A DNA stretch of 64,000 nt, taken from positions 744,001 to 808,000 of the forward strand of contig DATAJP010000003.1 of the NCBI GenBank assembly GCA_036262055.1. The letters run 5' to 3'. Below are positions 7,983 to 16,078 of the stretch, in pieces; within the stretch, counting starts at the first letter, position 1, and each line of letters begins with the position of its first letter. The notes beneath the pieces were generated by a model. It did not search any database, was not told the DNA's origin, and saw only the letters and a list, made by a program, of their open reading frames with translations. Source of the stretch: Ignavibacteria bacterium (GTDB lineage Bacteria > Bacteroidota > Ignavibacteria > Tepidaquicellales > Tepidaquicellaceae). The position numbers and the translations under genes are program-made.

Positions 7983-10525
7983 AATTTTTTAACAAATTTT
8001 CCGACAGCACATTCCGTTTTGTTTATATAGCAATTGCAATATTTTGCTTTATTATACTTGGACTTATTTTTGTCAATACGATGATTGTGGAACGTATAAC
8101 TGTCGATGATTGCTTATGGGTTGAACAATTACAAAAAGAAGGCGAAGGTCAAGGCCGGGAATACTCACGGCTTGATTCTGCAGTTTACATAATTCAGATA
8201 ACTCCGGGTGGCGTTGCAGATGAAGCCGGAATAAAAAACGGTGACGTGCTTGTTGCAATAAACGGAAGATTATTTAAAGGAAGTTTTGAGGCTCAGGATA
8301 TTCTTAATGAATTTGATAACGAAACAATAGTTTATACAATTTTGAGAGGCAATGAAGTTCTAAATCTGCCGATTTATGTTTATAAGTTTTTCAATACGCA
8401 ATTTTTAATTTTCAGCATATTCGGATTTTGTTTTATCATAGTGGGCTTGTTAGTCGGTTATTCCAAACCGAAGGAATTTACTTCCAAATTATTTTTCTTT
8501 TTGGGATGCACTGCTGCTTTTGGTGTGGTTGCATACTCAAACGTAAATTTTATTACGACCCGGACCGAAGCGTTTATCTCGTGGCTTCTTGCGGCGTGCA
8601 CAGTAATATTCCCACCGATGTTTCTGCATTTTTTTCTTAGCTATCCTGTTAAGTACCAATTCAGGAACAGAAGAATCGTCATATTCATTTTATACGGATT
8701 AAATCTTGCTTTCTTTTTACAGCAATTTATTCTTGTGAACGTATTGAAAATCAGTTTCGCAAGCTGGATAGCAAGAATATCGTTTACATCTTTGTATATA
8801 ATTGCCGGGGTAGTTTTCCTTATAATATCATACAGAAGAGTTACTCAAGACAGTCCGTTGAAAAAAGCTCTTGGAATAGTTCTCTTCGGAACGATACTCA
8901 CCGCTGCGGGAATTATTTATTTTTTCTCGATTCAATTTTCTACAAACGTTCCGTTGTTTTTACAAAACCCGCTATTGCTGCTCCCGTCGTTTTTAATCGT
9001 GGCAGCTCCGCTTTCATTCGGGTATTCAATTTTTAAATACAAAATTTTAGATACAGAATTTATTGTCAAACGCGGAATCGTGTTTGCAATACTTACAACA
9101 TTTATTATTTGCGTTTATCTTTTAATTGTGTTCGTTCTTAATTCGCTGTTAAGCGGATACCTGCGTGACAACGGACAATTGATAATAATTTTATCAATAG
9201 TTGTTATAATTCTTTCATTCGATTACATAAATAAAAAAGTTCATCAGTTTGTAGATAAACAGTTTTATAAGGAAAGATATAATTACAGGCAGTCGCTTCT
9301 TGATTTTACCCAGGAGCTTCCCTATCTGAAAAACATTAATGAGATATTAAAAAAAATCTCTTCCTCGGTTCAGGAGGTCATGGGTATTTCAAAAGTGTCC
9401 TTATGGATAAAAGATGTTGAATACGAAAAATTGCTCGATAAAAATTTCAGCGATTACTTCGGCGATAAGTATGATGAAATTGCAAACCGTTCGTTTGATG
9501 ATATGCTATTATATTTGTACAGGGATAATAAAGAACCGGTTTTACTATACGATGCCAATCTTAACGAAATGGCAATACCTGATGAATGGAAAAACATAAT
9601 AAAGCAGCAAGGGATAGTTTTATCGACTCCGATTTTTTTTAAGAATAAACTTATCGGGGCGGTGAACTTCGGCGATAAAGCTTCAAATAAAGCATTCACC
9701 GAAGAAGATATTGACCTGCTGAAAACTCTCGCATCACAATGCGCAATATCATTTGAGAATTCACGTCTGCAGCAGGAGGAGTTGTCAAAAGAAAAAATCG
9801 AAGACGAGCTAAAGATTGCAAGACAGATTCAGGAAGAATCTAAACCGGTTGATGAGCATAACATTGCAGGTCTTGATATCTTCAGTTATTCACAGCCCGC
9901 AAGAATGATAGGCGGAGATTTTTATGATTTGATTAAATTAAGCGAAGATAAAATTCTTCTTGTTGTTGCGGATGTTTCAGGCAAAGGGATTCCTGCAGCA
10001 CTTAATATGTCGAAGATTCAGACAATGCTTCAGTTTGCATCGGGAGTTTATCAGACCCCAAAAATTTTATTAACTGAGCTTAATAAATTGATACATGAAA
10101 AAATCGAAAGAAAATCTTTCGTAACAATGGTTGTTGCTTTATTCGATTTAAAAGAAAAGAAAGTCCGCATTGCAAGAGCGGGGCATAATCCTGCGCTTGT
10201 TTCAAAAAACAATGAGGTGAATATTCTGCTAACCAAAGGAATGGGACTGGGTCTCGAAAGCGAATCGTTATTTGAAAATACGCTCGAAGAAGAAGTGCTT
10301 GATTTATCTGATGACAGCTTGTTTATATTTTATTCCGACGGATTAACTGAAGCGCGCAATGAAAAGAAACAGGAATTCACCACAAATAATGTAATTGAAA
10401 TAGTCAAAAACTTCAGGAATTTTGACTCAAAGACAATTGTTAAAGAGTTAGTAAACTCAGTAAAAAAATTCACAGGTTTTGCCGAACAACATGATGACAT
10501 TACGCTTGTTGTGGTAAAGACCTGA
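7979..10525 (+). CDS. Membrane PDZ-GAF-SpoIIE (PP2C) serine phosphatase, copy 2
   Basis: This 848-residue protein is a tandem paralog of the preceding gene with the same domain order: N-terminal helix, PDZ (about 65-130), multi-helix membrane block, GAF, then SpoIIE phosphatase with GGDFYD and ADVSGKG intact. The linker FVDKQFYKERYNYRQ after the last helix is nearly identical in both copies, while the PDZ-like domain has diverged most. The ATG overlaps the upstream TGA by four bases, so the two are cotranscribed and probably translationally coupled. This suggests two sensors with different periplasmic ligands that share a signalling output. Confidence 0.85.
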   Translation: MKFFNKFSDSTFRFVYIAIAIFCFIILGLIFVNTMIVERITVDDCLWVEQLQKEGEGQGREYSRLDSAVYIIQITPGGVADEAGIKNGDVLVAINGRLFKGSFEAQDILNEFDNETIVYTILRGNEVLNLPIYVYKFFNTQFLIFSIFGFCFIIVGLLVGYSKPKEFTSKLFFFLGCTAAFGVVAYSNVNFITTRTEAFISWLLAACTVIFPPMFLHFFLSYPVKYQFRNRRIVIFILYGLNLAFFLQQFILVNVLKISFASWIARISFTSLYIIAGVVFLIISYRRVTQDSPLKKALGIVLFGTILTAAGIIYFFSIQFSTNVPLFLQNPLLLLPSFLIVAAPLSFGYSIFKYKILDTEFIVKRGIVFAILTTFIICVYLLIVFVLNSLLSGYLRDNGQLIIILSIVVIILSFDYINKKVHQFVDKQFYKERYNYRQSLLDFTQELPYLKNINEILKKISSSVQEVMGISKVSLWIKDVEYEKLLDKNFSDYFGDKYDEIANRSFDDMLLYLYRDNKEPVLLYDANLNEMAIPDEWKNIIKQQGIVLSTPIFFKNKLIGAVNFGDKASNKAFTEEDIDLLKTLASQCAISFENSRLQQEELSKEKIEDELKIARQIQEESKPVDEHNIAGLDIFSYSQPARMIGGDFYDLIKLSEDKILLVVADVSGKGIPAALNMSKIQTMLQFASGVYQTPKILLTELNKLIHEKIERKSFVTMVVALFDLKEKKVRIARAGHNPALVSKNNEVNILLTKGMGLGLESESLFENTLEEEVLDLSDDSLFIFYSDGLTEARNEKKQEFTTNNVIEIVKNFRNFDSKTIVKELVNSVKKFTGFAEQHDDITLVVVKT

Positions 10526-10534
10526 TTTCCCCTT

Positions 10535-11830
10535 ATGATAGAAAGATACTCCCGAAAAGAAATGAGCTACATCTGGTCTGATGAAAACAGATATAAGATA
10601 TGGCTCAACATCGAAATTCTTGCCTGCGAAGCACAGGCAATGCAAGGATTGATTCCAAAAAAGTCGCTTGCAACAATCAAGCAGAAAGCCAACTTCAACG
10701 TAAAAAAGATTTTAGAAATCGAAGAAAAAGTTAATCATGATGTGATTGCTTTTCTAACGAACGTAGCGCAATATGTCGGTCCTGACTCACGGTTTATTCA
10801 TATGGGCATGACAAGTTCCGATGTTGTAGATACGACGATTTCGGTTCAGCTTAAGCAAGCAGGAAAAATTTTGCTCAATGATTTACAGCGTGTTCACAAA
10901 ACTTTATACTCAAAAGCTAAGAAATACAAGCATCTTTCGATGATTGGAAGAACGCATGGGGTTCATGCAGAGCCGATTACGCTTGGGTTAAAATTTGCAC
11001 TTTGGTATGATGAAACGACAAGGAACATTGAAAGACTAAAACGAGCGATTGATGTTATCTGCGTCGGGCAGATTTCAGGAGCCGTGGGAACTTATGAGCA
11101 TCTTTCACCGCAGGTTGAAAAATATGTCTGCCAGAAACTCGGGCTTAAGACTACAAATATTGCAACACAGATTTTGCAGAGAGACAGACATGCGGAGTTC
11201 ATGACAACACTTGCAATCATTGCATCGTGCATTGAAAAATATACGACTGAAATCCGTCATCTTCAAAAAACGGAAGTGCTTGAGATGGAAGAATTTTTTG
11301 CAAAAGGACAAAAAGGTTCTTCGGCAATGCCTCATAAGAAAAACCCGATATTGTCGGAGCGTCTTTCAGGAATGGCGCGTGTAATTCGCGGCAATGCTCT
11401 TGCGGCTTTAGAAAACATCCCGCTCTGGCATGAGCGCGACATTTCGCATTCATCGGTCGAGAGAATTATTCTTCCTGATTCAACGATTCTGATGGACTAC
11501 ATTCTTTATAAGTTCAATGGGCTGATTGATAATCTTGTGATTAATGAGCATAATATTAAACGTAACATTAATCTTACTAACGGGCTAATATTTTCACAGA
11601 CTGCTTTGCTCAGGATGATTGCAAAGGGAATGAAGCGCGAGGATGCTTATGCGATAATTCAAACAACAGCAATGAAGTGCTGGGAAGAAGGCGTGCCGTT
11701 TGAAAAACTTTTACGCAACGACGGCGAAGTTGTGAAATACCTCAATGAAGAAGATATAAAAGAAATTTTCGATTACGAAAAATCGAAAAAGAATGTTGAT
11801 TATATTTTTAAAAGAGTTGGAGTGAAGTAA
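10535..11830 (+). CDS. purB: Adenylosuccinate lyase
   Basis: The enzyme acts twice in purine synthesis: it splits SAICAR to AICAR and adenylosuccinate to AMP, releasing fumarate. The length of 431 residues is typical. The fumarase/aspartase superfamily signature GSSAMPHKKNP is at 261-271, with the catalytic loop serine. GRTHGVHA (138-145) holds the general-acid histidine, and TSSDVVDTT (93-101) is the N-terminal substrate motif. It follows the phosphatase gene by 9 bases, so it may be in the same transcript even though the functions are unrelated. Past its stop lies a hairpin repeat, not a clear terminator. Confidence 0.95.
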   Translation: MIERYSRKEMSYIWSDENRYKIWLNIEILACEAQAMQGLIPKKSLATIKQKANFNVKKILEIEEKVNHDVIAFLTNVAQYVGPDSRFIHMGMTSSDVVDTTISVQLKQAGKILLNDLQRVHKTLYSKAKKYKHLSMIGRTHGVHAEPITLGLKFALWYDETTRNIERLKRAIDVICVGQISGAVGTYEHLSPQVEKYVCQKLGLKTTNIATQILQRDRHAEFMTTLAIIASCIEKYTTEIRHLQKTEVLEMEEFFAKGQKGSSAMPHKKNPILSERLSGMARVIRGNALAALENIPLWHERDISHSSVERIILPDSTILMDYILYKFNGLIDNLVINEHNIKRNINLTNGLIFSQTALLRMIAKGMKREDAYAIIQTTAMKCWEEGVPFEKLLRNDGEVVKYLNEEDIKEIFDYEKSKKNVDYIFKRVGVK

Positions 11831-11850
11831 AAATTTTATTAACACAAAAT

Positions 11851-11920
11851 GTGTCATTCTGAGTGCAACGAAGAATCTCCTCTTTTAAAACGAGATCCTT
11901 CACTTCGTTCAGGATAACAA
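11851..11920. repeat. Dispersed intergenic repeat (TGTCATTCTGAG type)
   Basis: This contains the motif GTGTCATTCTGAG followed by CGAAGAATC and CTTCACTTCGTTCAGG. Related copies, some inverted, occur at about 13876-13933 and 52285-52323. It sits between the convergent purB and lexA genes. Such palindromic elements are common extragenic repeats in this bacterial group. Confidence 0.6.
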
Positions 11921-11934
11921 TAGTAGTAAATATC

Positions 11935-12573
11935 TTACGCTGCTGAAATAAGGTTATACTGCCTTCTGAGTTCAATTACCTTACCAATAATAGAAAACGG
12001 TCTGTTAATGATTGCCTTATATTTCGAGTTTGAGGCTTCGAGATAGGCATTGATGCGGCTGTTTTTGAGAGTTTTTACGGTAACTTCATCTTCCAAAAGT
12101 GCAATCACAATATCACCGTCATCGGCAGCATCCTGCTTGCGGACGATTACGATATCGCCGTCATAAATCCCGGAGTCAATCATACTATCCCCTTTTACCT
12201 TGAGAGCAAAATGAATCTGATGCGAGTTGCGGCTTTTTGTGTGCGAGATGTATCCGCGAACGTTGTCATCGACAAAAACGGGCTCGCCTGCTGCTACATT
12301 GCCGTAAAGCGGGATGAGTTCGTATTTGCTCGGGTCGATGCGCTCGGCGATTTTATCGTCCTGACGGATTACGCGGAATCCGCGGGCAACGTCTTTCACG
12401 CGCTCGAGGTAGTTCTTTTTCTGAAGCGCGGCGATGTGGTCCTGCACGGTACCGATGGTGATTTTGAACTTATCGGCGATTTCCTTTAAGGTCGGCGGAT
12501 AAGCGTTGTTGTAAGAATATTTCTCGATATAATCGAGAATTGACTTCTGACGTTTGGTTAGTTTTGTTACCAT
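11935..12573 (-). CDS. lexA: LexA SOS-response repressor
   Basis: A 212-residue repressor-protease. The N-terminal winged helix (about 1-65) is followed by the S24 autoprotease domain. The self-cleavage site Ala95-Gly96 lies in GNVAAGEP, and the catalytic pair is Ser130 (KGDSM) and Lys167 (TVKTL). RecA filaments trigger self-cleavage and derepress DNA-repair genes. The gene stands alone and converges with purB. A TTGACA hexamer lies about 30 bases upstream of the start. I could not recognise a LexA operator with confidence, and operators differ among phyla. Confidence 0.93.
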   Translation of the reverse strand: MVTKLTKRQKSILDYIEKYSYNNAYPPTLKEIADKFKITIGTVQDHIAALQKKNYLERVKDVARGFRVIRQDDKIAERIDPSKYELIPLYGNVAAGEPVFVDDNVRGYISHTKSRNSHQIHFALKVKGDSMIDSGIYDGDIVIVRKQDAADDGDIVIALLEDEVTVKTLKNSRINAYLEASNSKYKAIINRPFSIIGKVIELRRQYNLISAA

Positions 12574-12578
12574 AACTT

Positions 12579-12607
12579 AATATGGCATAAATAATTTTGA
12601 TTGTCAA
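12579..12607 (-). promoter_or_regulatory. Possible lexA promoter
   Basis: Read on the minus strand, TTGACA (12602-12607) is followed 17 bases later by CATATT (12579-12584), close to -35 and -10 spacing and just upstream of the lexA ATG. The -35 match is perfect and the -10 match is weak. Promoter rules in this phylum may differ, so this is tentative. Confidence 0.3.
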
Positions 12608-12756
12608 CTCAAATTTCAAACAGCCATAAAGACACGAAGGCGCAGAGAGATGCCCCACGAATTTCACGAATGACACGAAGCCCGCGAAGAAGTAACGTAG
12701 AGAAAAACAAAAAAGGCAATCACAAAATCACAAAAACACAAAAATTTTAACAAATG

Positions 12757-12794
12757 GCATTCACGCGCAGGCGGGGGGAACCCTCCGGGTCATC
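12757..12794 (-). repeat. Composite GC-rich hairpin repeat, inverted copy
   Basis: Read on the minus strand this begins GATGACCCGGAGGGTTCC and continues into CGCCTGCGCGTGAATGCC. It closely resembles the plus-strand copy at 38389-38432. Both combine a GACCC..GGGT box with the CGCGGGAATGAC-type hairpin. Confidence 0.6.
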
Positions 12795-12887
12795 TAAGCA
12801 AAAATAATAATGAAAAGGATAATGCATACGCACAAAACAGAACCACAGATTAACACAAATTAGCACAGATTATTTTATTCAATTATC

Positions 12888-12976
12888 ATTCTATCTTATT
12901 CTATTTGTAATCTACTTTCATTCTATTTTTATTCTATTTGCATTCTATTTATATTCTATCATTCATTCTATTTTTA
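12888..12976. repeat. Array of about eight ATTCTAT units at 11-bp mean spacing
   Basis: ATTCTAT or close variants start at 12888, 12898, 12910, 12920, 12931, 12942, 12953 and 12965, so the step is 10-12 bases. The units are T-rich and lie about one DNA helical turn apart. This is not a CRISPR, because units and gaps are too short and the gaps are low complexity. It could be a bent-DNA region, a multi-site protein binding array or a simple slippage product. Confidence 0.7.
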
Positions 12977-13049
12977 GAGTGGAAAGTTTGATTGAGGTTT
13001 AGAATTGAAGAATTTTTCATTTTTATTTTTTATTCTATTTATTTAAGAC

Positions 13050-13140
13050 TTGCCGCGAATTATCACAAATTGCACGAATAGTTTGCCACAAAGGGCACAG
13101 AGAAAGACAGACCGCAGATTTACACAGATGACACAGATTA
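13050..13140. repeat. ACACAGATTA-type dispersed repeats
   Basis: Units such as CCGCGAATTATCACAAATTG (13052) and CCGCAGATTTACACAGATG (13112) match the earlier unit at 12841-12874. The shared core alternates (T/A)CACA and GATTA. They lie only in gene-free DNA. Confidence 0.55.
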
Positions 13141-13156
13141 ATTTAATGTATAGACA

Positions 13157-13204
13157 ACACACCCCGTCAGCTACGCTGCCACCCCTCTCAAGAGGGGAAT
13201 TTTT
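13157..13204. repeat. ACACCCCG...CCCCTCTCAAGAGGGG hairpin repeat
   Basis: The core CCCCTCTCAAGAGGGG is a perfect inverted repeat preceded by ACACACCCCG and a small GC-rich arm. Other copies are at 15897-15948, 16641-16693 and 18201-18246, all between genes. Confidence 0.7.
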
Positions 13205-13325
13205 ACGACTTCGCAATTTCGCTATTCACGATTTGAGTTGCAGGAGAAATCGGGTTGGGATGAGGAAGATAACGGATATATTATTATTTATAAATTATTA
13301 GTAGTTTTGTAAAATATTTTTAAAG

Positions 13326-13856
13326 ATGCCGAAAGAAAATTCAATGGAAGTAATATTAGAATCTGAAGATTTTAAAAAATTCCTTAAACACGCCCGTGAA
13401 TATTGCAGATATATTGAAGAGAGCAAAGATAGTGGAGTAGTATTTTTGAATAATATTCAAAATTATTTATTAAATTTATATCAATACATAGTGAAAGTTA
13501 AACTTGTTGAAATTATCTATGAAAACAATTCTTCACAAGTTTCTGATATAGATTATAATCAGATAAGAAAAATTATTGAGGAGAGACTACCTATTAATTA
13601 TTATTGGAGTGTATTTAATCCATTAGATGAAAAGGAACATGATGCGATTATCGGTTCATTGGATGACGATTTAGCAGATATTTATGTAAATATAAAAGAA
13701 GCTATAGTTTCTTTTGACACAAATAAAATAGAATCAATTGAAGATGCCTTATGGGGATTTAAATATGATTTTATTATTCACTGGGGATACCATTTAAATT
13801 CAGCATTAAACGTTATTCATTGGTATTTACGAGAAAATTATGAATTTGAATATTGA
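13326..13856 (+). CDS. DUF5063 family protein
   Basis: A 176-residue soluble protein without signal peptide or membrane helix. The segment YYWSVFNPLDEKEHDAIIG, then LADDL-like DDDLADIY, then HWGYHLNSALNVIHWYL matches the DUF5063 pattern I know (a tryptophan-rich C-terminal WxxxF..HWGxH..AL..IH signature). The biochemical role of the family is unknown. It stands isolated between repeat-rich spacers, with lower G+C than its neighbours, which suggests accessory status. Confidence 0.65.
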   Translation: MPKENSMEVILESEDFKKFLKHAREYCRYIEESKDSGVVFLNNIQNYLLNLYQYIVKVKLVEIIYENNSSQVSDIDYNQIRKIIEERLPINYYWSVFNPLDEKEHDAIIGSLDDDLADIYVNIKEAIVSFDTNKIESIEDALWGFKYDFIIHWGYHLNSALNVIHWYLRENYEFEY

Positions 13857-14318
13857 AGTAGATTCCCTTATTAAATCTGAAACAAGTTCAGGGTGACAGA
13901 ATGGGATTCTTCGCATCGCTCAGAATGACACTTATTTTATTTTTGTGATTTAGTGTGTTTTGTGTTAAATATCTTCTTGCCTGGATTCCTGCATCCGCAT
14001 GAACGACATAACTATTTTTTCTTCCTGTTCTGATGACCCTTATGCTACTTAGTGGTTTTCGTGTTTTACTTTTTGTGCTACTCTGTGTTCTCTGTGGCGA
14101 TTTTTGAAAAGTTGGTATACAAAGAAGAGAAGCCGGGTGGACTTATCCAACCGGCTTTCTATGGTAGGTTATAGGAGAAAAAAATGAGAGAGAAAAATCT
14201 TTGAGAGAACGTTTCGGGTTACTTCTGGGTTGACCCTAAGGGTACCCACCGTTTTCACGGGAATGACTTCTGAAGTTGAAGTCTCCCTATGGGATTTGAG
14301 TCCCGTTAATTCTTAAAC
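13857..14318. other. Gene-free spacer with dispersed repeats
   Basis: No gene is seen. It holds a TCTGAAAC..CAGGGTGACAGAATGGGATTCTTCGC repeat related to the 11851 copy (13876-13933), AT-rich text of the TTTGTGATTTAGTGTG type, a short inverted repeat AGCCGG..CCGGCT (about 14131-14157), and a GACCCTAAGGGTACCC composite repeat (14222-14308). Confidence 0.6.
14222..14308. repeat. Composite hairpin repeat (GACCC box plus CGGGAATGAC)
   Basis: GGGTTGACCCTAAGGGTACCC is joined to TTCACGGGAATGACTTC, then to a GTCTCCCTATGGGATTTGAG arm. The parts match pieces of the copies at 38389-38432, 43405-43456 and 52241-52283. It lies directly past the stop of the minus-strand gene at 14319. Confidence 0.6.
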
Positions 14319-14639
14319 TTATTTGCTATACTTACCTAAGTGTTTCAGGTATTTAATTTCTTTGTTTTGATTTGTTTCAAGCTCGTAATAATAGTCCCCC
14401 GGCGGTAATGTGTTGAGGTCAATTCTCTTTGAATGAAATCCTGTCTTCAAATGTTTATTGTTATAAACCATCATTGCAAGCTGTCCTGATAAGTTGAATA
14501 TGTTCAGCTTTACGTCGCTGTCATAAGGCAGATTAAAATCTATGCAGCAGTTAACGCCTTTGCCTTTACCCAGTGCATTGAGATTATAATACTGAACCAT
14601 TCTCAGGAAAAAATTTGTCTTGTTTAGTGTTGCTTCCAT
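14319..14639 (-). CDS. Small protein resembling an isolated T9SS C-terminal sorting domain
   Basis: A 106-residue protein. From about residue 35 onward it follows the T9SS type A tail pattern: FNLP, then VKLNIFNLSGQLAMMVYN, a turn with KTGFHSKRIDLNTLPPGDYYYEL, and a final basic strand. It has no signal peptide, no passenger domain and no N-Y-P-N-P-F-N motif. It is either a relic of a longer secreted protein, a stand-alone domain, or an exported protein whose N-terminus is outside this frame. Its coding status is moderately secure because the frame is open and patterned. Confidence 0.5.
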   Translation of the reverse strand: MEATLNKTNFFLRMVQYYNLNALGKGKGVNCCIDFNLPYDSDVKLNIFNLSGQLAMMVYNNKHLKTGFHSKRIDLNTLPPGDYYYELETNQNKEIKYLKHLGKYSK

Positions 14640-14818
14640 TATTCTTTCTTTTAGTCTTTTTACTTTTCCTTCTTCTTGCTTATTGTTTCAAAAGACTGAC
14701 ACTATAGTTACAAAGACCGTGCCAAAGTGTGAGGATGCGGAAATGAGCAAAATTTGCATTATTTATAATAATTGGCGGTAAATGGTTAAGTTTATGGCTA
14801 TGTTTTATATAAGACTGG

Positions 14819-14842
14819 GATTCCCGCTTTCGCGGGAATGAC
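14819..14842. repeat. GATTCCCGC..GCGGGAATGAC hairpin repeat
   Basis: The perfect inverted repeat TTCCCGC-TTTC-GCGGGAA is followed by TGAC. Further copies are at 16008-16032, 16753-16776, 52069-52094 and 52107-52130. This is a dispersed palindromic intergenic element. Confidence 0.7.
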
Positions 14843-14941
14843 TTCTTTTTAGGCGTTTCTTTGTAGATTTCATTATTAATTCATTGAATAGATTTTAAAA
14901 TATAGTTAAATTGTAGTATAAGCATTAAAAAAATGCAAAAC

Positions 14942-15015
<74 letters not shown>

Positions 15016-15032
15016 CAATCAATAAATAACTG

Positions 15033-15065
15033 AAAATAGCGGATTTATCTCCGCTATTTTTGTTT
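15033..15065 (+). terminator. Rho-independent terminator after tRNA-Arg
   Basis: The stem AAAATAGCGGA pairs with TCCGCTATTTT around a six-base loop, and is followed by a short T run. It lies 18 bases past the tRNA. Confidence 0.8.
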
Positions 15066-15082
15066 ATGATTTAAAATATAAA

Positions 15083-15126
15083 GGGAAACAACCCCCTTTA
15101 TCCCCTTTATTAAGGGGGAATTTTCT
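15083..15126. repeat. CCCCCTTTAT..AAGGGGGAATTTT hairpin
   Basis: The inverted repeat CCCCCTT..AAGGGGG ends in GGAATTTT, like the ends of the ACACCCCG repeats. It lies just upstream of the SDR gene. Confidence 0.5.
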
Positions 15127-15157
15127 TTTAAAAAAAATTATATAAATCGGAGTTAAA

Positions 15158-15847
15158 ATGGATAAAATTGCAGTTGTTACAGGTGGTTCAAAAGGAATCG
15201 GCAGGGCTTGCGTGAATGCTCTGATAAAAGACGGTTATAAAGTGATTGATGCATCGAGAACAAAACATAGTCTCGATAATGCGAATTATAATTATTTTAA
15301 GACGGACGTTGCCAGCGAAGGTGATGTGAAGAATCTTTTTGATTACGTTGCGAAGGAGTTCGGAAGACTTGACGTGCTGATTAACAATGCAGGGTTCGGG
15401 AAGTTTGCGAATCTGGCTGAGACAACCACAAAAGATTTTGATGAGATGTTTGCGGTGAACGTGCGCGGATTATATTTATGCTGTCGGTATGCTTTGAAGA
15501 TTATGATTCCGCAGAATTCGGGAGTAATAATAAATATGGCATCCATTGCGGGGAAGAGTTCGATTGCGACTGCGTCAATTTACAGCGCTACGAAGCATGC
15601 AGTGATGGGACTTTCAGGCGCATTGATGCTCGAAGTAAGACAGCATAACATAAGAGTTGTGAAAGTTTGTCCGGGGTCAGTCGATACGAATTTCTTTGAT
15701 CATCCGGGTTCGGTGCTGACATCGGCGAGAGAATCGATTTTGAGTCCGGAAGACATTGCCGAGGCGTGTATGTTTGCGATTAATCTGCCGGATAATGCAA
15801 TGGTGAGCGAGGTTGAGTTAAGACCAACGAATCCGAAAAAGAAGTAA
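15158..15847 (+). CDS. SDR-family NAD(P)-dependent oxidoreductase
   Basis: A 229-residue Rossmann enzyme. The cofactor motif TGGSKGIG (about 9-16), NNAG (about 76-79), the catalytic serine in MASIAGKSS and the YSATK pair (Tyr-x-x-x-Lys, about 148-152) are all present, so it should be active. Classical SDRs reduce or oxidise alcohols, ketones or acyl chains; the substrate cannot be named. Asp/Ser choices after the second strand (DASRTKHS) suggest NADP(H). It is a single gene bounded by repeats. Confidence 0.88.
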   Translation: MDKIAVVTGGSKGIGRACVNALIKDGYKVIDASRTKHSLDNANYNYFKTDVASEGDVKNLFDYVAKEFGRLDVLINNAGFGKFANLAETTTKDFDEMFAVNVRGLYLCCRYALKIMIPQNSGVIINMASIAGKSSIATASIYSATKHAVMGLSGALMLEVRQHNIRVVKVCPGSVDTNFFDHPGSVLTSARESILSPEDIAEACMFAINLPDNAMVSEVELRPTNPKKK

Positions 15848-15857
15848 AAGTTTCTTT

Positions 15858-15877
15858 GGAGTCCCTGCGGAGACTCC
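15858..15877. repeat. GGAGTC..GACTCC hairpin repeat
   Basis: GGAGTCCCTGCGGAGACTCC is an inverted repeat located just after the SDR gene. An identical 20-base copy is at 52017-52036, and both follow TTTC(T/G)TT. Confidence 0.7.
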
Positions 15878-15896
15878 CAAGGAGAGAAGTAAAGTG

Positions 15897-16051
15897 ACAC
15901 ACCCCGTCTTCGACTTCGTCGCATCCACCCCTCTCAAAAGGGGAATTTAATGAGGGCTATTTTGATTTTAGATTATTAAAATTTTCAGATTAATAATCAT
16001 ATTCATTAGATTCCCGCCTGCGCGGGAATGACATTAATATTGATTTTTGTG
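15897..16051. repeat. 155-bp composite direct repeat, left copy
   Basis: This module consists of the ACACACCCCG...GAGGGG hairpin, an AT-rich linker with TATTTTGATTTTAGA, and the TTCCCGC..GCGGGAATGAC hairpin. By eye it differs from the right copy (16641-16795) at only about ten positions. Together they bracket the DinB-like gene. Confidence 0.8.
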
Positions 16052-16078
16052 TTTACATCAAATATATAAATTAAATTA

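Larger units (their letters stand above)
12574..13325. other. Gene-free, repeat-rich 750-bp spacer
   Basis: No convincing gene is present. The stretch contains an inverted copy of the composite GC-rich hairpin repeat (12757-12794), two sets of the ACACAGATTA type repeat (12841-12874 and 13050-13140), a helically spaced ATTCTAT array (12888-12976) and an ACACCCCG...AGAGGGG hairpin (13157-13204). An 83-codon open frame at 13050-13301 is built from these repeats and is rejected as a gene. Confidence 0.7.

Noticed and set aside
12888-12976. Possible CRISPR array
   Set aside because: Units are seven bases at 11-base steps, with no unique spacers and no cas genes nearby.
13050-13301. An 83-codon plus-strand open frame
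   Set aside because: It is made entirely of dispersed intergenic repeats and shows no protein-like composition.
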